This document shows, piece by piece, positions 1 to 15,457 of a DNA stretch of 64,000 nucleotides. The stretch is from Vespula vulgaris (taxonomy: Eukaryota; Arthropoda; Insecta; Hymenoptera; Vespidae): positions 62,001 through 126,000 of the forward strand of contig NC_066604.1 in NCBI RefSeq assembly GCF_905475345.1, read 5' to 3'. Within the stretch, counting starts at the first letter, position 1. Each line of letters starts with the position of its first letter. The notes under the pieces are model-generated. The model worked only from the letters and a program-made list of their open reading frames with translations. It was not told the origin of the DNA and searched no databases. Both the position numbers and the translations under genes were made by a program.

Positions 1-438
1 TTACATTGTACTAGATACATATACCACATAAGAACAAGAAAGCAAAATTGAATATACCAAGATACTTTATTCTTCTTCTTCTTCTTCTTCTGAATATTAT
101 TGTTGTTGTTATTATTGTTATTATTATCCTTATTGTATTTAGAAATCTATCATAATTGAAGATATTGGGAAATAAAGATGAGATTTCTTTCTTATTCTTC
201 TTAACTGTTTTTTTTTTCTTTTTCTTTTCTTTTATATGAATAATAAGAAATATAAGGTATCATAATCAGATACATATGTAATCTTCTTTAATTTGAATGG
301 GTTTTTGATATAATTGTACTTTGGACGCCTAATGCTTCCTTATCGAATGCCTTTTTGTCAAGAGCTAACAAAGTTTCTTTTCAATTTAATCTCGATATCG
401 TTCTTTGTTTTATTCAAATTCTCGATTCGTTTACCCTT

Positions 439-475
<37 letters not shown>

Positions 476-489
476 ATATATATACATAT

Positions 490-541
<52 letters not shown>

Positions 542-1542
542 GTATATATCTCAATCTGTATCAGAAATAAACTCAGGGTTTATAAAAAAACATTATCATA
601 TACGTATTCATCTGCGTATCAATGCAAATACGACTTACATCTTGCATCGAAAAATGACAATAGTCGACTATAATTAGTGAATTTCTTAATCAGTGGTATT
701 ACATCTTACGTTGAAACATTTGTGAAGAGCTTTGTTATCTACGGCCAGTTGAAAGGCACTTTAACTATTACCCGAGGTATTGAAATCTTTTATCAAAAGT
801 CTTAACGTTAACGACAAACGAATAAAAGATTGTATTAGAGTTTAATTCGATATCTTCCATTGTATCTTCCAATATAATAATGTAAAGTTTATTAACGAGA
901 AGTAGAATCATATATCTAATTAAAAATAAACAACTAATAGATTTCGTTCCATTACAAACATATATATACATACATTTGTGCGTACACATTAAAAGTATTG
1001 CTAATAAAAAATCAATAGGATTATAGAAAACACTTCATTGTAATTTGATGCAGAAAATAACAAATACCCTTCAATAATGTGTAATTTTTTCTTTTTCTAT
1101 CAAGTATTAATTTCTATTTAATCAATTTAAACATTTTTAGTTCATAATGAATTCTATCAATAACAATATCAGATATTTAAGTTTGGCTCATTGCAGAAGA
1201 AAGGTTGCTCGTTACTGTCTACACAATATAATAAATCTCAAGCAATACCCAAGGAAAGACTACTATATACTTTGTGTATGTGTGCGTGGGTGTGTATATT
1301 ATGTATCTAGTTATGTACATATGTATCTATTTACAAACGTATGTTTATATGGGATCTTCCAACATTCCACCTTGGTGGTTGCCGAAAGACTGATCTCATA
1401 CGATATTCGACAGAAAGTAAATAACATAAGGTGGATTTAGATATTTCAGCTTATAGAGAAACATATAAACATTGTAATAAGATTTGCTTTGTATACGTCA
1501 GCTAGTAAATGGTATAAACATTCTCTTTTTCTTTCAGTGTAA

Positions 1543-1603
<61 letters not shown>

Positions 1604-2082
1604 TAAAATTTTTATAATTTAATTAGTTAATTAATCAAAATCAAAAAATAAAAGAAAGCAACAGGAATACAAAAATACGAGACCTCATCGAAAACTCCGT
1701 TTGTTAGGACAGACGTCCTTCCTCGTAAACAATGAACTTTCATCTCTCTCTTTCTCTCTCTTCCTCGCTCTATTTTGCTATTTTTTTCTTAATTTTTCTG
1801 TATGCACGTGTACGCGTATGTACGTAATACGTATATGCCTTATACCAAATGTAATATCGTTTGGTATCGATATATTTTATATATAGAAAGATCGTCGACG
1901 ATCGAACGTGATGCGTGTACCTGATCGTGACACCCTTATTTCAATATTGTAAATTTAATTTGTCAACGAGGTATAAACTCTATATTCATTTAAATACACA
2001 TACATTGATATGTGTACGAATAATGCATATTAATCATAATACGAATTAAATGACACGTTTAATTGAAATCCCACATTAAAAT
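1..2082 (+). repeat. Array unit 1 (2082 bp)
   Basis: Full-length unit starting exactly at the window edge, so the array probably extends leftwards. Its first half (to about 1020) is nearly identical to unit 6, including private variants such as AATCTTCTTTAATTTG and the long (TA)n tract, although the two lie about 9.24 kb apart. Confidence 0.9.
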
Positions 2083-2559
2083 TTACATTGTACTAGATAC
2101 ATATACCACATAAGAACAAGAAAGCAAAATTGAATATACCAAGATACTTTATTCTTCTTCTTCTTCTTCTTCTGCATATTATTGTTGTTGTTATTATTGT
2201 TATTATTATCCTTATTGTATTTAGAAATCTATCATAATTGAAGATATTGGGAAATAAAGATGAGATTTCTTTCTTATTCTTCTTAACTGTTTTTTTTCTT
2301 CTTCTTTTCTTTTATATGAATAATAAGAAGTATAAGGTATCATAATCGGAAACCTATGTAATCGTCTTTCATTTGAATGGGTCTTTGATATAATTGTACT
2401 TTGGATAGCTGATCTTTCCTAATCCAGTGCCTCTTTGTCAAGATCTAACAAAGTTTCTTTTCAATTTAATCTCGATATCGTTCTTTGTTCCATTCAAATT
2501 CTCCATTCCTTTACCCTTTTTCTTTCTCTCTCTCTCACACTCTCACTCTCTGTATATAC

Positions 2560-2601
<42 letters not shown>

Positions 2602-3106
2602 TTATACGTATATATCTGAATCTGTATCAGAAATGAGTAACTCAGGGTTTATAAAAAAACATTATCATATACGTATTTATCCCCGTATCAATGCAAATAC
2701 GACTTACATCTTGCATTGAAAAATGACAATAGCCGACTATAATTATTGAATTTCTTAATCAGTGGTATTACATCTTACGTTGATACATTTGTGAAGAGCT
2801 TTGTTATCTACGGCCAGTTGAAAGGCATTTTAACTATTAACCGAAGTATTGAAATCTTTTATCAAAAGTCGTAACGTTAACGACAAACGAATAAAAGATT
2901 ATATTAGAGTTTATTTCCAATTTTCCAGCTCGGTGGTTGCCGAAAGACTGATCTCATACGATATTCGATAGAAAGTAAATAACATAAGTTGTATTTAGAT
3001 ATTTCAGCTTATATAGAAACATATAATCATTGTAATAAGATTTGCTTTGTATACGTCAGCTAGTAAATGGTATAAACATTCTCTTTTTCTTTCAGTGTAA
3101 TAATAT

Positions 3107-3137
<31 letters not shown>

Positions 3138-3617
3138 TTAAATTTTTATAATTTAATTAGTTAATTAATCAAAATCAAAAAAAAAAGAAAGGAACAGGAA
3201 TAGAAAAATACGAGACCTCATCGAAAATTCCGTTTGTTAGGACAGACGTCCTTCCTCGTAAACAATGAACTTTCATCTCTCTCTCTCTCTCTCTCTTCCT
3301 CGCTCTATTTTGCTATTTTTTTCTTAATTTTTCTGTATGCACGTGTACGCGTATGTACGTAATACGTATATGCCTTATATCAAATGTAATATCGTTTGGT
3401 ATCGATATATTTTATATATAGAAAGATCGTCGACGATCGAACGTGATGCGTGTACCTGATCGTGACACCCTTATTTCAATATTGTAAATTTAATTTGTAA
3501 ACGAGGTATAAACTCTATATTCATTTAAATACACATACATTGATATGTGTACGAATAATGCATATTAATCATAATACGAATTAAATGACACGTTTAATTG
3601 AAATCCCACATTAAAAT
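2083..3617 (+). repeat. Array unit 2, internally deleted (1535 bp)
   Basis: Same start and end as the full units, but about 540 bp from the middle is missing. The junction lies near 2915-2925, where the unit passes directly from the GAGTTTATTTCC side to the CCAGCTCGGTGGTTGCCG side. Short CCAA-like sequence at both sides could have mediated the deletion. Confidence 0.9.
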
Positions 3618-4088
3618 TTACATTGTACTAGATACATATACCACATAAGAACAAGAAAGCAAAATTGAATATACCAAGATACTTTGTTCTTCTTCTTCTT
3701 TTTCATATTATTGTTGTTATTATTATTGTTATTATTATTCTTATTGTCTTTAGAAATCAATCATAATTGAAGATATTGGGAAATAAAAATGAGATTTCTT
3801 TCTTAATCTTCTTAACTGTTTTTTTTCTCCTTTTTTTCTTTTATATGAATAATAAGAAGAATAAGGTATCATAATCGGATACATATGTAATCGTCTTTCA
3901 TTTGAATGGGTCTTTGATATAATTGTACTTTGGATGGCTGATCTTTCCTAATCGAGTGCCTCTTTGTCAAGATCTAACAAAGTTTCTTTTCAATTTAATC
4001 TCGATATCGTTCTTTGTTCTATTCAAATTCTCGATTCCTTTATCCTTTTTCTTTCTCTCTCTCTCACACTCTCACTCTCTGTATATAC

Positions 4089-4126
<38 letters not shown>

Positions 4127-4625
4127 TTATATGTATATATCTGAATCTGTATCAGAAATGAGTAACTCAGGGTTTATAAAAAAACATTATCATATACGTA
4201 TTTATCCCCGTATCAATGCAAATACGACTTACATCTTGCATTGAAAAATGACAATTGTCGACTATAATTAGTGAATTTCATAATCAGTGGTATTACATCT
4301 TACGTTGATACATTTGTGAAGAGCTTTGTTATCTACGGCCAGTTGAAAGGCATTTTAACTATTAACCGAAGTATTGAAATCTTTTATCAAAAGTCGTAAC
4401 GTTAACGACAAACGAATAAAAGATTGTATTAGAATTTATTTCCAATTTTCCAGCTCGGTGGTTGCCGAAAGACTGATCTCATACGATATTCGACAGAAAG
4501 TAAATAACGTAAAGTGTATTTAGATATTTCAGCTTATATAGAAACAAATAAACATTGTAATAAGATTTGCTTTGTATACGTCAGCTACTAAATTGTATAA
4601 ACATTATCTTTTTCTTTCAGTGTAA

Positions 4626-4663
<38 letters not shown>

Positions 4664-5137
4664 TTTTTATAATTTAATTAGTTAATTAATCAAAAAGAAA
4701 AAATAAAAGAAAGCAACAGGAATAGAAAAATACGAGACCTCATCGAAAATTCCGTTTGTTAGGACAGACGTCCTTCCTCGTAAACAATGAACTTTCATCT
4801 CTCTCTCTCTCTCTCCCTTCCTCGCTCTATTTTGCTATTTTTTTCTTAATTTTTCTGTATGCACGTGTACGCGTATGTACGTAATACGTATATGCCTTAT
4901 ATCAAATGTAATATCGTTTGGTATCGATATATTTTATATATAGAAAGATCGTCGACGATCGAACGTGATGCGTGTACCTGATCGTGACACCCTTATTTCA
5001 ATATTGTAAATTTAATTTGTCAACGAGGTATAAATTCGACATTCATTTAAATATATATACATTCATATGTGTATGAATAATGCATATTAATCATAATACG
5101 CATTAAATGACGTTTAATTGAAATCCCACATTAAAAT
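3618..5137 (+). repeat. Array unit 3, internally deleted (1520 bp)
   Basis: Carries the same internal deletion as unit 2, with the junction near 4437-4450 and the same sequence across the joint. The deletion therefore happened once and was then copied. Confidence 0.9.
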
Positions 5138-5571
5138 TTACATTGTACTAGCAACATATACCACATAAGAACAAGAAAGCAAAATTGAATATACCAAGAT
5201 ACTTTGTTCTTCTTCTTCTTTTTCATATTATTGTTGTTATTATTATTGTTATTATTATTCTTATTGTCTTTATAAATCAATCATAATTGAAGATATTGGG
5301 AAATAAACATGAAATTTCTTTCTTAATCTTCTTAACTGTTTTTTTTCTTCTTCTTTTCTTTTATATGAATAATAAGAAGTATAAGGTATCATAATAGGAT
5401 ACCTATGTAATCGTCTTTCCTTTGAATAGGTCTTTGATATAATTGTACTTTGGATGGCTGATGTTTCCCTTATAGAGTGCCTTTTTGTCAAGAAGCTAAC
5501 AAAGTTTCCTTTCAATTTAATCTCGATATCGTTCTATGTTTTATTCAAAATTCTCGATTCGTTTACCCTTC

Positions 5572-5609
<38 letters not shown>

Positions 5610-7179
5610 ATATATACATAATATATAATATATAATATATATATATATATCTGTATATATATCAATCTGTATCAGAAATGAGTAACTCAGGGTTTATAAA
5701 AAAACATTATCATATACGTATTCATGTACGTATCAATGCAATTACAACTTACATTTTGCATCGAAGAATGACAATAGTCGACTATAATTAGTGAATTTCT
5801 TAATCACTGGTATTACATCTTACGTTGATACATTTGTGAAGAGCTTTGTTATCTACGGCCAGTTGAAACGCATTTTAACTATTAACCGAAGTATCGAAAT
5901 CATTTATCAAAACTCGTAACTTTAACGACAAACGAATAAAAGATTGTATTAGAGTTTATTTCGATATCTTCCAATGTATCTTCCAATATAATAATGTAAA
6001 GTTTATTAACGAGAAGTAGAATCATATATCTAATTAAAAATAAACAACTAATAGATTTCGTTCCATTACAAAAATATATATACATACATTTATGCGTACA
6101 CATTAAAAGTATTGCTAATAAAAAATCAATGGAATTATAGAAAACATTTCATTGTAAATTGATGCCGAAAATAACAAATACCCTTCAATAATGTGTAATT
6201 TTTTCTTTTTCTATCAAGCATTAATTCCTTTTTTAATCAATATAAGCATTTTTAGTTCATAATGAATTCTATCAATAACAATATCAGATACTTAATTTTG
6301 GCTCATTGCAGAACAAAGGTTGCTCGTTACTGTCTATACAATATAATAAAATCTGAAGTAATACCCAAGAGAAAGACTACTATATACTTTGTGTATGTGT
6401 GTGTGGTGTGTATATTGTGTCTAGTTATGTACATATGTACATATATACATATCTATCTATTTACAAACGTATGTTCATACGGGATCTTTCAAGTTTCCAA
6501 CTCAGTGGTTGCCGAAAGACTGATCTCATACGATATTCGACCAAAATTAAATAAGATAAGGTGTATTTAGATACTTCAGCTTATATAGAACATATAAACA
6601 TTGTAATAACATTTGCTTTGTATACGTCCGCTAGTAAATGCTATAAACATTCTCTTTTTCTTTCAGGGTAATAATACTATATATATATATATATATATAT
6701 ATATTTAAATTTTTATAATTTAATTAGTTAATTAATCAAAATCAAAAAAAGAAAAGAAAGCAACAGGAATAGAAAAATACGAGACCTCATCGTAAACTTC
6801 GTTCGTTAGGACAGACGTCCTTCCTCGTAAACAATGAACTTTCATCTCTCTCTCTCTCTCTTCCTCGCTCTATTTTGCTATTTTTTCTCAATTTTTCTGT
6901 ATGCACGTGTACGCGTATGTACGTTATACGTATATGCCTTTTAACAAATGTAATATCGTTTGGTATCGATATATTTTATATATTGAAAGATCGTCGACGA
7001 TCGAACGTGATGCGTGTACCTGATCGTGACACCCTTATTTCAATATTGTAAATTTAATTTGTCAACGAGGTATAAATTCGATATTCATTTAAATATATAT
7101 ACATTCATATGTGTATGAATAATGCATATTAATCATAATACGCATTAAATGACGTTTAATTGAAATCCCACATTAAAAT
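5138..7179 (+). repeat. Array unit 4 (2042 bp)
   Basis: Full-length unit. It retains the middle block that units 2 and 3 lack (about 5957-6496). The GATCGTCGACGATC palindrome is intact near 6990. Confidence 0.9.
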
Positions 7180-7625
7180 TTACATTGTACTAGCTACATA
7201 TACCACATAAGAACAAGAAAGCAAAATTGAATATACCAAGATACTTTGTTCTTCTTCTTCTTTTTCATATTATTGTTGTTATTATTATTGTTATTATTAT
7301 TCTTATTGTCTTTATAAATCAATCATAATTGAAGATATTGGGAAATAAACATGAAATTTCTTTCTTAATCTTCTTAACTGTTTTTTTTCTTCTTCTTTTC
7401 TTTTATATGAATAATAAGAAGTATAAGGTATCATAATAGGATACCTATGTAATCGTCTTTCATTTGAATAGGTCTTTGATATAATTGTACTTTGGACGGC
7501 TAATGCTTCCTTATCGAATGCCTTTTTGTCAAGAGCTAACAAAGTTTCTTTTCAATTTAATCTCGATATCGTTCTTTGTTTCATTCAAATTCTCGATTCG
7601 TTTACCCTTTCTTTCTCTCTCTCTC

Positions 7626-7662
<37 letters not shown>

Positions 7663-9243
7663 GTATATATATATACATATTATATATAATATATAATACA
7701 TATATATATCTGTATATATCTGAATCTGTATCAGAAATGAGTAACTCAGGGTTTATAAAAAAACATTATCATATACGTATTCATGTACGTATCAATGCAA
7801 TTACAACTTACATTTTGCATCGAAAAACGACAATAGTCGACTCTAATTAGTGAATTTCTTAATCACTGGTATTACATCTTACGTTGATACATTTGTGAAG
7901 AGCTTTGTTATCTACGGCCTGTTGAAACGCATTTTAACTATTAACCGAAGTATCGAAATCATTTATCAAAACTCGTAACTTTAACGACAAACGAATAAAA
8001 GATTGTATTAGAGTTTATTTCAATATCTTCCAATGTATCTTCCAATATAATAATGTAAAGTTTATTAACGAGAAGTAGAATCATATATCTAATTAAAAAT
8101 AAACAACTAATAGATTTCGTTCCATTACAAAAATATATATACATACATTTATGCGTACACATTAAAATTATTGCTAATAAAAAATCAATGGAATTATAGA
8201 AAACATTTCATTGTAAATTGATGCCGAAAATAACAAATACCCTTCAATAATGTGTAATTTTTTCTTTTTCTATCAAGCATTAATTCCTTTTTTAATCAAT
8301 ATAAGCATTTTTAGTTCATAATGAATTCTATCAATAACAATATCAGATATTTAATTTTGGCTCATTGCAGAACAAAGGTTGCTCGTTACTGTCTATACAA
8401 TATAATAAAATCTCAAGCAATACCCAAGAGAAAGACTACTATATACTTTGTGTATGAGTGTGAAGGTGTGTATATTGTGTCTAGTTATGTACATATGTAC
8501 ATATATACATATCTATCTATTTACAAACGTATGTTCATACGGGATCTTTCAAGTTTCCAACTCAGTGGTTGCCGAAAGACTGATCTCATACGATATTCGA
8601 CCAAAATTAAATAAGATAAGGTGTATTTAGATACTTCAGCTTATATAGAAACATATAAACATTGTAATAAGATTTGCTTTGTATACGTCCGCTAGTAAAT
8701 GCTATAAACATTCTCTTTTTCTTTCAGGGTAATAATATTATATATATATATATATATATATTTAAATTTTTATAATTTAATTAGTTAATTAATCAAAATC
8801 AAAAAAAGAAAAGAAAGCAACAGGAATAGAAAAATACGAGACCTCATCGTAAACTTCGTTCGTTAGGACAGACGTCCTTCCTCGAAAACAATGAACTTTC
8901 ATCTATCTCTCTCTCTCTGTCTCTTCCTCGCTCTATTTTGCTATTTTTTTCTTAATTTTTCTGTATGCACGTGTACGCGTACGTACGTAATACGTATATG
9001 CATTTTAACGAATGTAATATCGTTTGGTATCGATATATTTTATATATAGAAAGATCGTCGAGGATCGAACGTGATACGTGTACCTGATCGTGACACCCTT
9101 ATTTCAATATTGTAAATTTAATTTGTCAACGAGGTATAAATTCGACATTCATTTAAATATATATACATTCATATGTGTATGAATAATGCATATTAATCAT
9201 AATACGCATTAAATGACGTTTAATTGAAATCCCACATTAAAAT
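7180..9243 (+). repeat. Array unit 5 (2064 bp)
   Basis: Full-length unit. The first (TC)n tract is interrupted by CCC near 7635, a feature shared in modified form with unit 7. The distal palindrome is mutated to GTCGAGGATC, as in units 6 and 8. Confidence 0.9.
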
Positions 9244-9675
9244 TTACATTGTACTAGCTACATATACCACATAAGAACAAGAAAGCAAAATTGAATATAC
9301 CAAGATACTTTGTTCTTCTTCTTCTTTTTCATATTATTGTTGTTGTTATTATTGTTATTATTATCCTTATTGTATTTAGAAATCTATCATAATTGAAGAT
9401 ATTGGAAAATAAAGATGAGATTTCTTTCTTATTCTTCTTAACTGTTTTTTTTTTCTTTTTCTTTTCTTTTATATGAATAATAAGAAATATAAGGTATCAT
9501 AATCAGATACATATGTAATCTTCTTTAATTTGAATGGGTTTTTGATATAATTGTACTTTGGACGCCTAATGCTTCCTTATCGAATGCCTTTTTGTCAAGA
9601 GCTAACAAAGTTTCTTTTCAATTTAATCTCGATATCGTTCTTTGTTTTATTCAAATTCTCGATTCGTTTACCCTT

Positions 9676-9712
<37 letters not shown>

Positions 9713-9726
9713 ATATATATACATAT

Positions 9727-9788
<62 letters not shown>

Positions 9789-10812
9789 GTATATATCTCA
9801 ATCTGTATCAGAAATAAACTCAGGGTTTATAAAAAAACATTATCATATACGTATTCATCTGCGTATCAATGCAAATACGACTTACATCTTGCATCGAAAA
9901 ATGACAATAGTCGACTATAATTAGTGAATTTCTTAATCAGTGGTATTACATCTTACGTTGAAACATTTGTGAAGAGCTTTGTTATCTACGGCCAGTTGAA
10001 AGGCACTTTAACTATTAACCGAGGTATTGAAATCTTTTATCAAAAGTCTTAACGTTAACGACAAACGAATAAAAGATTGTATTAGAGTTTAATTCGATAT
10101 CTTCCATTGTATCTTCCAATATAATAATGTAAAGTTTATTAACGAGAAGTAGAATCATATATCTAATTAAAAATAAACAACTAATAGATTTCGTTCCATT
10201 ACAAAGATATATATACATACATTTGTGCGTACACATTAAAAGTATTGCTAATAAAAAATCAATAGGATTATAGAAAACACTTCATTGTAATTTGATGCCG
10301 AAAATAACGAATACCCTTCAATAATGTGTAATTTTTTCTTTTTCTATCAAGCATTAATTCCTTTTTTAATCAATATAAGCATTTTTAGTTCATAATGAAT
10401 TCTATAAATAACAATATCAGATATTTAATTTTGGCTCATTGCAGAACAAAGGTTGCTCGTTACTGTCTATACAATATAATAAAATCTCAAGCAATACCCA
10501 AGAGAAAGACTACTATATACTTTGTGTATGAGTGTGTGGGTGTGTATATTGTGTCTAGTTATGTACATATGTACATATATACATATCTATCTATTTACAA
10601 ACGTATGTTTAAACGGGATCTTTCAAGTTTCCAACTCGGTGGTTGCCGAAAGACTGATCTCATACGATATTCGACAGAAAGTAAATAACATAAGTTGTAT
10701 TTAGATATTTCAGCTTATATAGAAACATATAAACATTGTAATAAGATTTGCTTTGTATACGTCAGCTAGTAAATGGTATAAACATTCTCTTTTTCTTTCA
10801 GTGTGATAATAT

Positions 10813-10866
<54 letters not shown>

Positions 10867-11336
10867 TTTTAATAATTTAATTAGTTAAATAATCAAAATC
10901 AAAAAATAAAAGAAAGCAACAGGAATAGAAAAATACGAGACCTCATCGAAAACTCCGTTTGTTAGGACAGACGTCCTTCCTCGTAAACAATGAACTTTCA
11001 TCTATCTCTCTCTCTCTTCCTCGCTCTATTTTGCTATTTTTCTCTTAATTTTTCTGTATGCATGTGTACGCGTACGTACGTAATACGTATATGCATTTTA
11101 ACGAATGTAATATCGTTTGGTATCGATATATTTTATATATAGAAAGATCGTCGAGGATCGAACGTGATACGTGTACCTGATCGTGACACCCTTATTTCAA
11201 TATTGTAAATTTAATTTGTCAACGAGGTATAAATTCGACATTCATTTAAATATATATACATTCATATGTGTATGAATAATGCATATTAATCATAATACGC
11301 ATTAAATGACGTTTAATTGAAATCCCACATTAAAAT
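9244..11336 (+). repeat. Array unit 6 (2093 bp)
   Basis: Full-length mosaic unit. Its left half matches unit 1, and its right half (about 10395 onward) matches unit 8 almost base for base, including the ATAAATAACAAT variant and GTTTAAACGGGATC. Confidence 0.9.
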
Positions 11337-12881
11337 TTACATTGTACTAGCTACATATACCACATAAGAACAAGAAAGCAAAATTGAATATACCAAGATA
11401 CTTTGTTCTTCTTCTTCTTTTTCATATTATTGTTGTTATTATTATTGTTATTATTATTCTCATTGTCTTTATAAATCAATCATAATTGAAGATATTGGGA
11501 AATAAACATGAAATTTCTTTCTTAATCTTCTTAACTGTTTTTTTTCTTCTTCTTTTCTTTTATATGAATAATAAGAAGTATAAGGTATCATAATAGGATA
11601 CCTATGTAATCGTCTTTCATTTGAATAGGTCTTTGATATAATTGTACTTTGGACGGCTAATGCTTCCTTATCGAATGCCTTTTTGTCAAGAGCTAACAAA
11701 GTTTCTTTTCAATTTAATCTCGATATCGTTCTTTGTTTCATTCAAATTCTCGATTCGTTTACCCTTTCTTTCTCTCTCTCTCTCTCTCTCTCCGTCTCTC
11801 TCTCTCTCTGTATATATATATACATATTATATATAATATATAATACATATATATATCTGTATATATCTGAATCTGTATCAGAAATGAGTAACTCAGGGTT
11901 TATAAAAAAACATTATCATATACGTATTCATGTACGTATCAATGCAATTACAACTTACATTTTGCATCGAAAAATGACAATAGTCGACTCTAATTAGTGA
12001 ATTTCTTAATCACTGATATTACATCTTACGTTGATACATTAGTGAAGAGCTTTGTTATCTACGGCCAGTTGAAAGGCATTTTAACTATTAACCGAAGTAC
12101 TGAAATCTTTTATCAAAAGTCTTAACGTTAACGACAAACGAATAAAACATTGTATTAGAGTTTAATTCGATATCTTCCATTGTATCTTCCAATATAATAA
12201 TGTAAAGTTTATTAACCAGAAGTAGAATCATATATCTAATTAAAAATAAACAACTAATAGATTTCGTTCCATTACAAAAATATATATACATACACTTATG
12301 CGTACACATTAGAAGTATTGCTAATAGAAAATCAATGGAATTATAGAAAACATTTCATTGTAAATTGATGCCGAAAATAACAAATACCCTTCAATAATGT
12401 AAAATTTTTTCTTTTTCTATCAAGTTTTAATTTCTTTTCTAATCAATTTAAACATTTTTAGTTCATAATGAATTGTATCAATAACAATATCAGACATGTA
12501 ATTTTGGCTCCTTGCAGCACAAAGGTTGCTCGTTACTGTCTATACAATATAATAAAATCTCAAGTAATATCCAAGAGAAAGACTACTATATACTTTGTGT
12601 ATGTGTGTCTGGGTGCGTATATTATGTATCTAGTTGTGTACATATGTACATATATACATATCTATCTATTTACAAACGTATGTTTAAACGGGATCTTTCA
12701 AGTTTCCAACTCTGTGGTTGGGGAAAGACTGATATCATACGATATTCGACCAAAAGTAAATAAGATAAGGTGTATTTAGATACATCAGCTGATAAAGAAA
12801 CATATAAACATTGTAATAAGATTTGCTTTGTATACGCCCGCTAGTAAATGCTATAAACATTCTCTTTTTCTTTCAGGGTAA

Positions 12882-12929
<48 letters not shown>

Positions 12930-13401
12930 TTTTTATAATTTAATTAGTTAAATAATCAAAATCAAAAAATAAAAGAAAGCAACAGGAATAGAAAAATACG
13001 AGACCTCATCGAAAACTCCGTTCGTTAGGACAGATGTCCTTCCTCGTAAACAATGAACTTTCATCTCTCTCTCTCTCTCTTCCTCGCTCTATTTTGCTAT
13101 TTTTTTCTCAATTTTTCTGTATGCACGTGTACGCGTATGTACGTAATACGTATATGCCTTTTAACAAATGTAATATCGTTTGGTATCGATATATTTTATA
13201 TATTGAAAGATCGTCGACGATCGAACGTGATGCGTGTACCTGATCGTGACACCCTTATTTCAATATTGTAAATTTAATTTGTCAACGAGGTATAAATTCT
13301 ATATTCATTTAAATACACATACATTGATATGTGTATGAATAATGCATATTAATCATAATACGCATTAAATGACACGTTTAAATAAAATCCCACATTAAAA
13401 T
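11337..13401 (+). repeat. Array unit 7 (2065 bp)
   Basis: Full-length unit. Its left half resembles unit 5. Its middle has several private changes, for example GACATGTAATTTTGGCTCC near 12490. The GATCGTCGACGATC palindrome is intact. Confidence 0.9.
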
Positions 13402-14937
13402 TTACATTGTACTAGCTACATATACCACATAAGAACAAGAAAGCAAAATTGAATATACCAAGATACTTTGTTCTTCTTCTTCTTCTTCTTCATATTATTG
13501 TTGTTATTATTATTGTTATTATTATTCTTATTGTCTTTATAAATCAATCATAATTGAAGATATTGGGAAATAAACATGAAATTTCTTTCTTAATCTTCTT
13601 AACTGTTTTTTTTCTTCTTCTTTTCTTTTATATGAATAATAAGAAGTATAAGGTATCATAATAGGATACCTATGTAATCGCCTTTCATTTGAATAGGTCT
13701 TTGATATAATTGTACTTTGGACGGCTAATGCTTCCTTATCGAATGCCTTTTTGTCAAGAGCTAACAAAGTTTCTTTTCAATTTAATCTCGATATCGTTCT
13801 TTGTTTCATTCAAATTCTCGATTCGTTTACTCTTTCTTTCTCTCTCACTCTCTCTCTCTGTATATATATATACATATTATATATAATATATAATACATAT
13901 ATATATATCTGTATATATCTGAATCTGTATCAGAAATGAGTAACTCAGGGTTTATAAAAAAACATTATCATATACGTATTCATGTACGTATCAATGCAAT
14001 TACAACTTACATTTTGCATCGAAAAACGACAATAGTCGACTCTAATTAGTGAATTTCTTAATCACTGGTATTACATCTTACGTTGATACATTTGTGAAGA
14101 GCTTTGTTATCTACGGCCAGTTGAAACGCATTTTAACTATTAACCGAAGTATCGAAATCATTTATCAAAACTCGTAACTTTAACGACAAACGAATAAAAG
14201 ATTGTATTAGAGTTTATTTCAATATCTTCCAATGTATCTTCCAATATAATAATGTAAAGTTTATTAACCAGAAGTAGAATCATATATCTAATTAAAAATA
14301 AACAACTAATAGATTTCGTTCCATTACAAAAATATATATACATACACTTATGCGTACACATTAAAAGTATTGCTAATAGAAAATCAATGGAATTATAGAA
14401 AACATTTCAGTGTAAATTGATGCCGAAAATAACAAATACCCTTCAATAATGTGTAATTTTTTCTTTTTCTATCAAGCATTAATTCCTTTTTTAATCAATA
14501 TAAGCATTTTTAGTTCATAATGAATTCTATAAATAACAATATCAGATATTTAATTTTGGCTCATTGCAGAACAAAGGTTGCTCGTTACTGTCTATACAAT
14601 ATAATAAAATCTCAAGCAATACCCAAGAGAAAGACTACTATATACTTTGTGTATGAGTGTGTGGGTGTGTATATTGTGTCTAGTTATGTACATATGTACA
14701 TATATACATATCTATCTATTTACAAACGTATGTTTAAACGGGATCTTTCAAGTTTCCAACTCGGTGGTTGCCGAAAGACTGATCTCATACGATATTCGAC
14801 AGAAAGTAAATAACATAAGTTGTATTTAGATATTTCAGCTTATATAGAAACATATAAACATTGTAATAAGATTTGCTTTGTATACGTCAGCTAGTAAATG
14901 GTATAAACATTCTCTTTTTCTTTCAGTGTGATAATAT

Positions 14938-14977
<40 letters not shown>

Positions 14978-15457
14978 TATATTAAAATTTTAATAATTTA
15001 ATTAGTTAAATAATCAAAATCAAAAAATAAAAGAAAGCAACAGGAATAGAAAAATACGAGACCTCATCGAAAACTCCGTTTGTTAGGACAGACGTCCTTC
15101 CTCGTAAACAATGAACTTTCATCTATCTCTCTCTCTCTTCCTCGCTCTATTTTGCTATTTTTCTCTTAATTTTTCTGTATGCATGTGTACGCGTACGTAC
15201 GTAATACGTATATGCATTTTAACGAATGTAATATCGTTTGGTATCGATATATTTTATATATAGAAAGATCGTCGAGGATCGAACGTGATACGTGTACCTG
15301 ATCGTGACACCCTTATTTCAATATTGTAAATTTAATTTGTCAACGAGGTATAAATTCGACATTCATTTAAATATATATACATTCATATGTGTATGAATAA
15401 TGCATATTAATCATAATACGCATTAAATGACGTTTAATTGAAATCCCACATTAAAAT
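13402..15457 (+). repeat. Array unit 8 (2056 bp)
   Basis: Full-length unit. The left half is nearly identical to unit 9, including the short TCTCTCACTCTC form of the first (TC)n tract. The right half is nearly identical to unit 6. Confidence 0.9.

Noticed and set aside
1525..1545. CTTTTTCTTTCAG in each array unit as a splice acceptor
   Set aside because: It resembles an acceptor, but what follows is a (TA)n tract with no open frame, and no donor or exon pair is evident.
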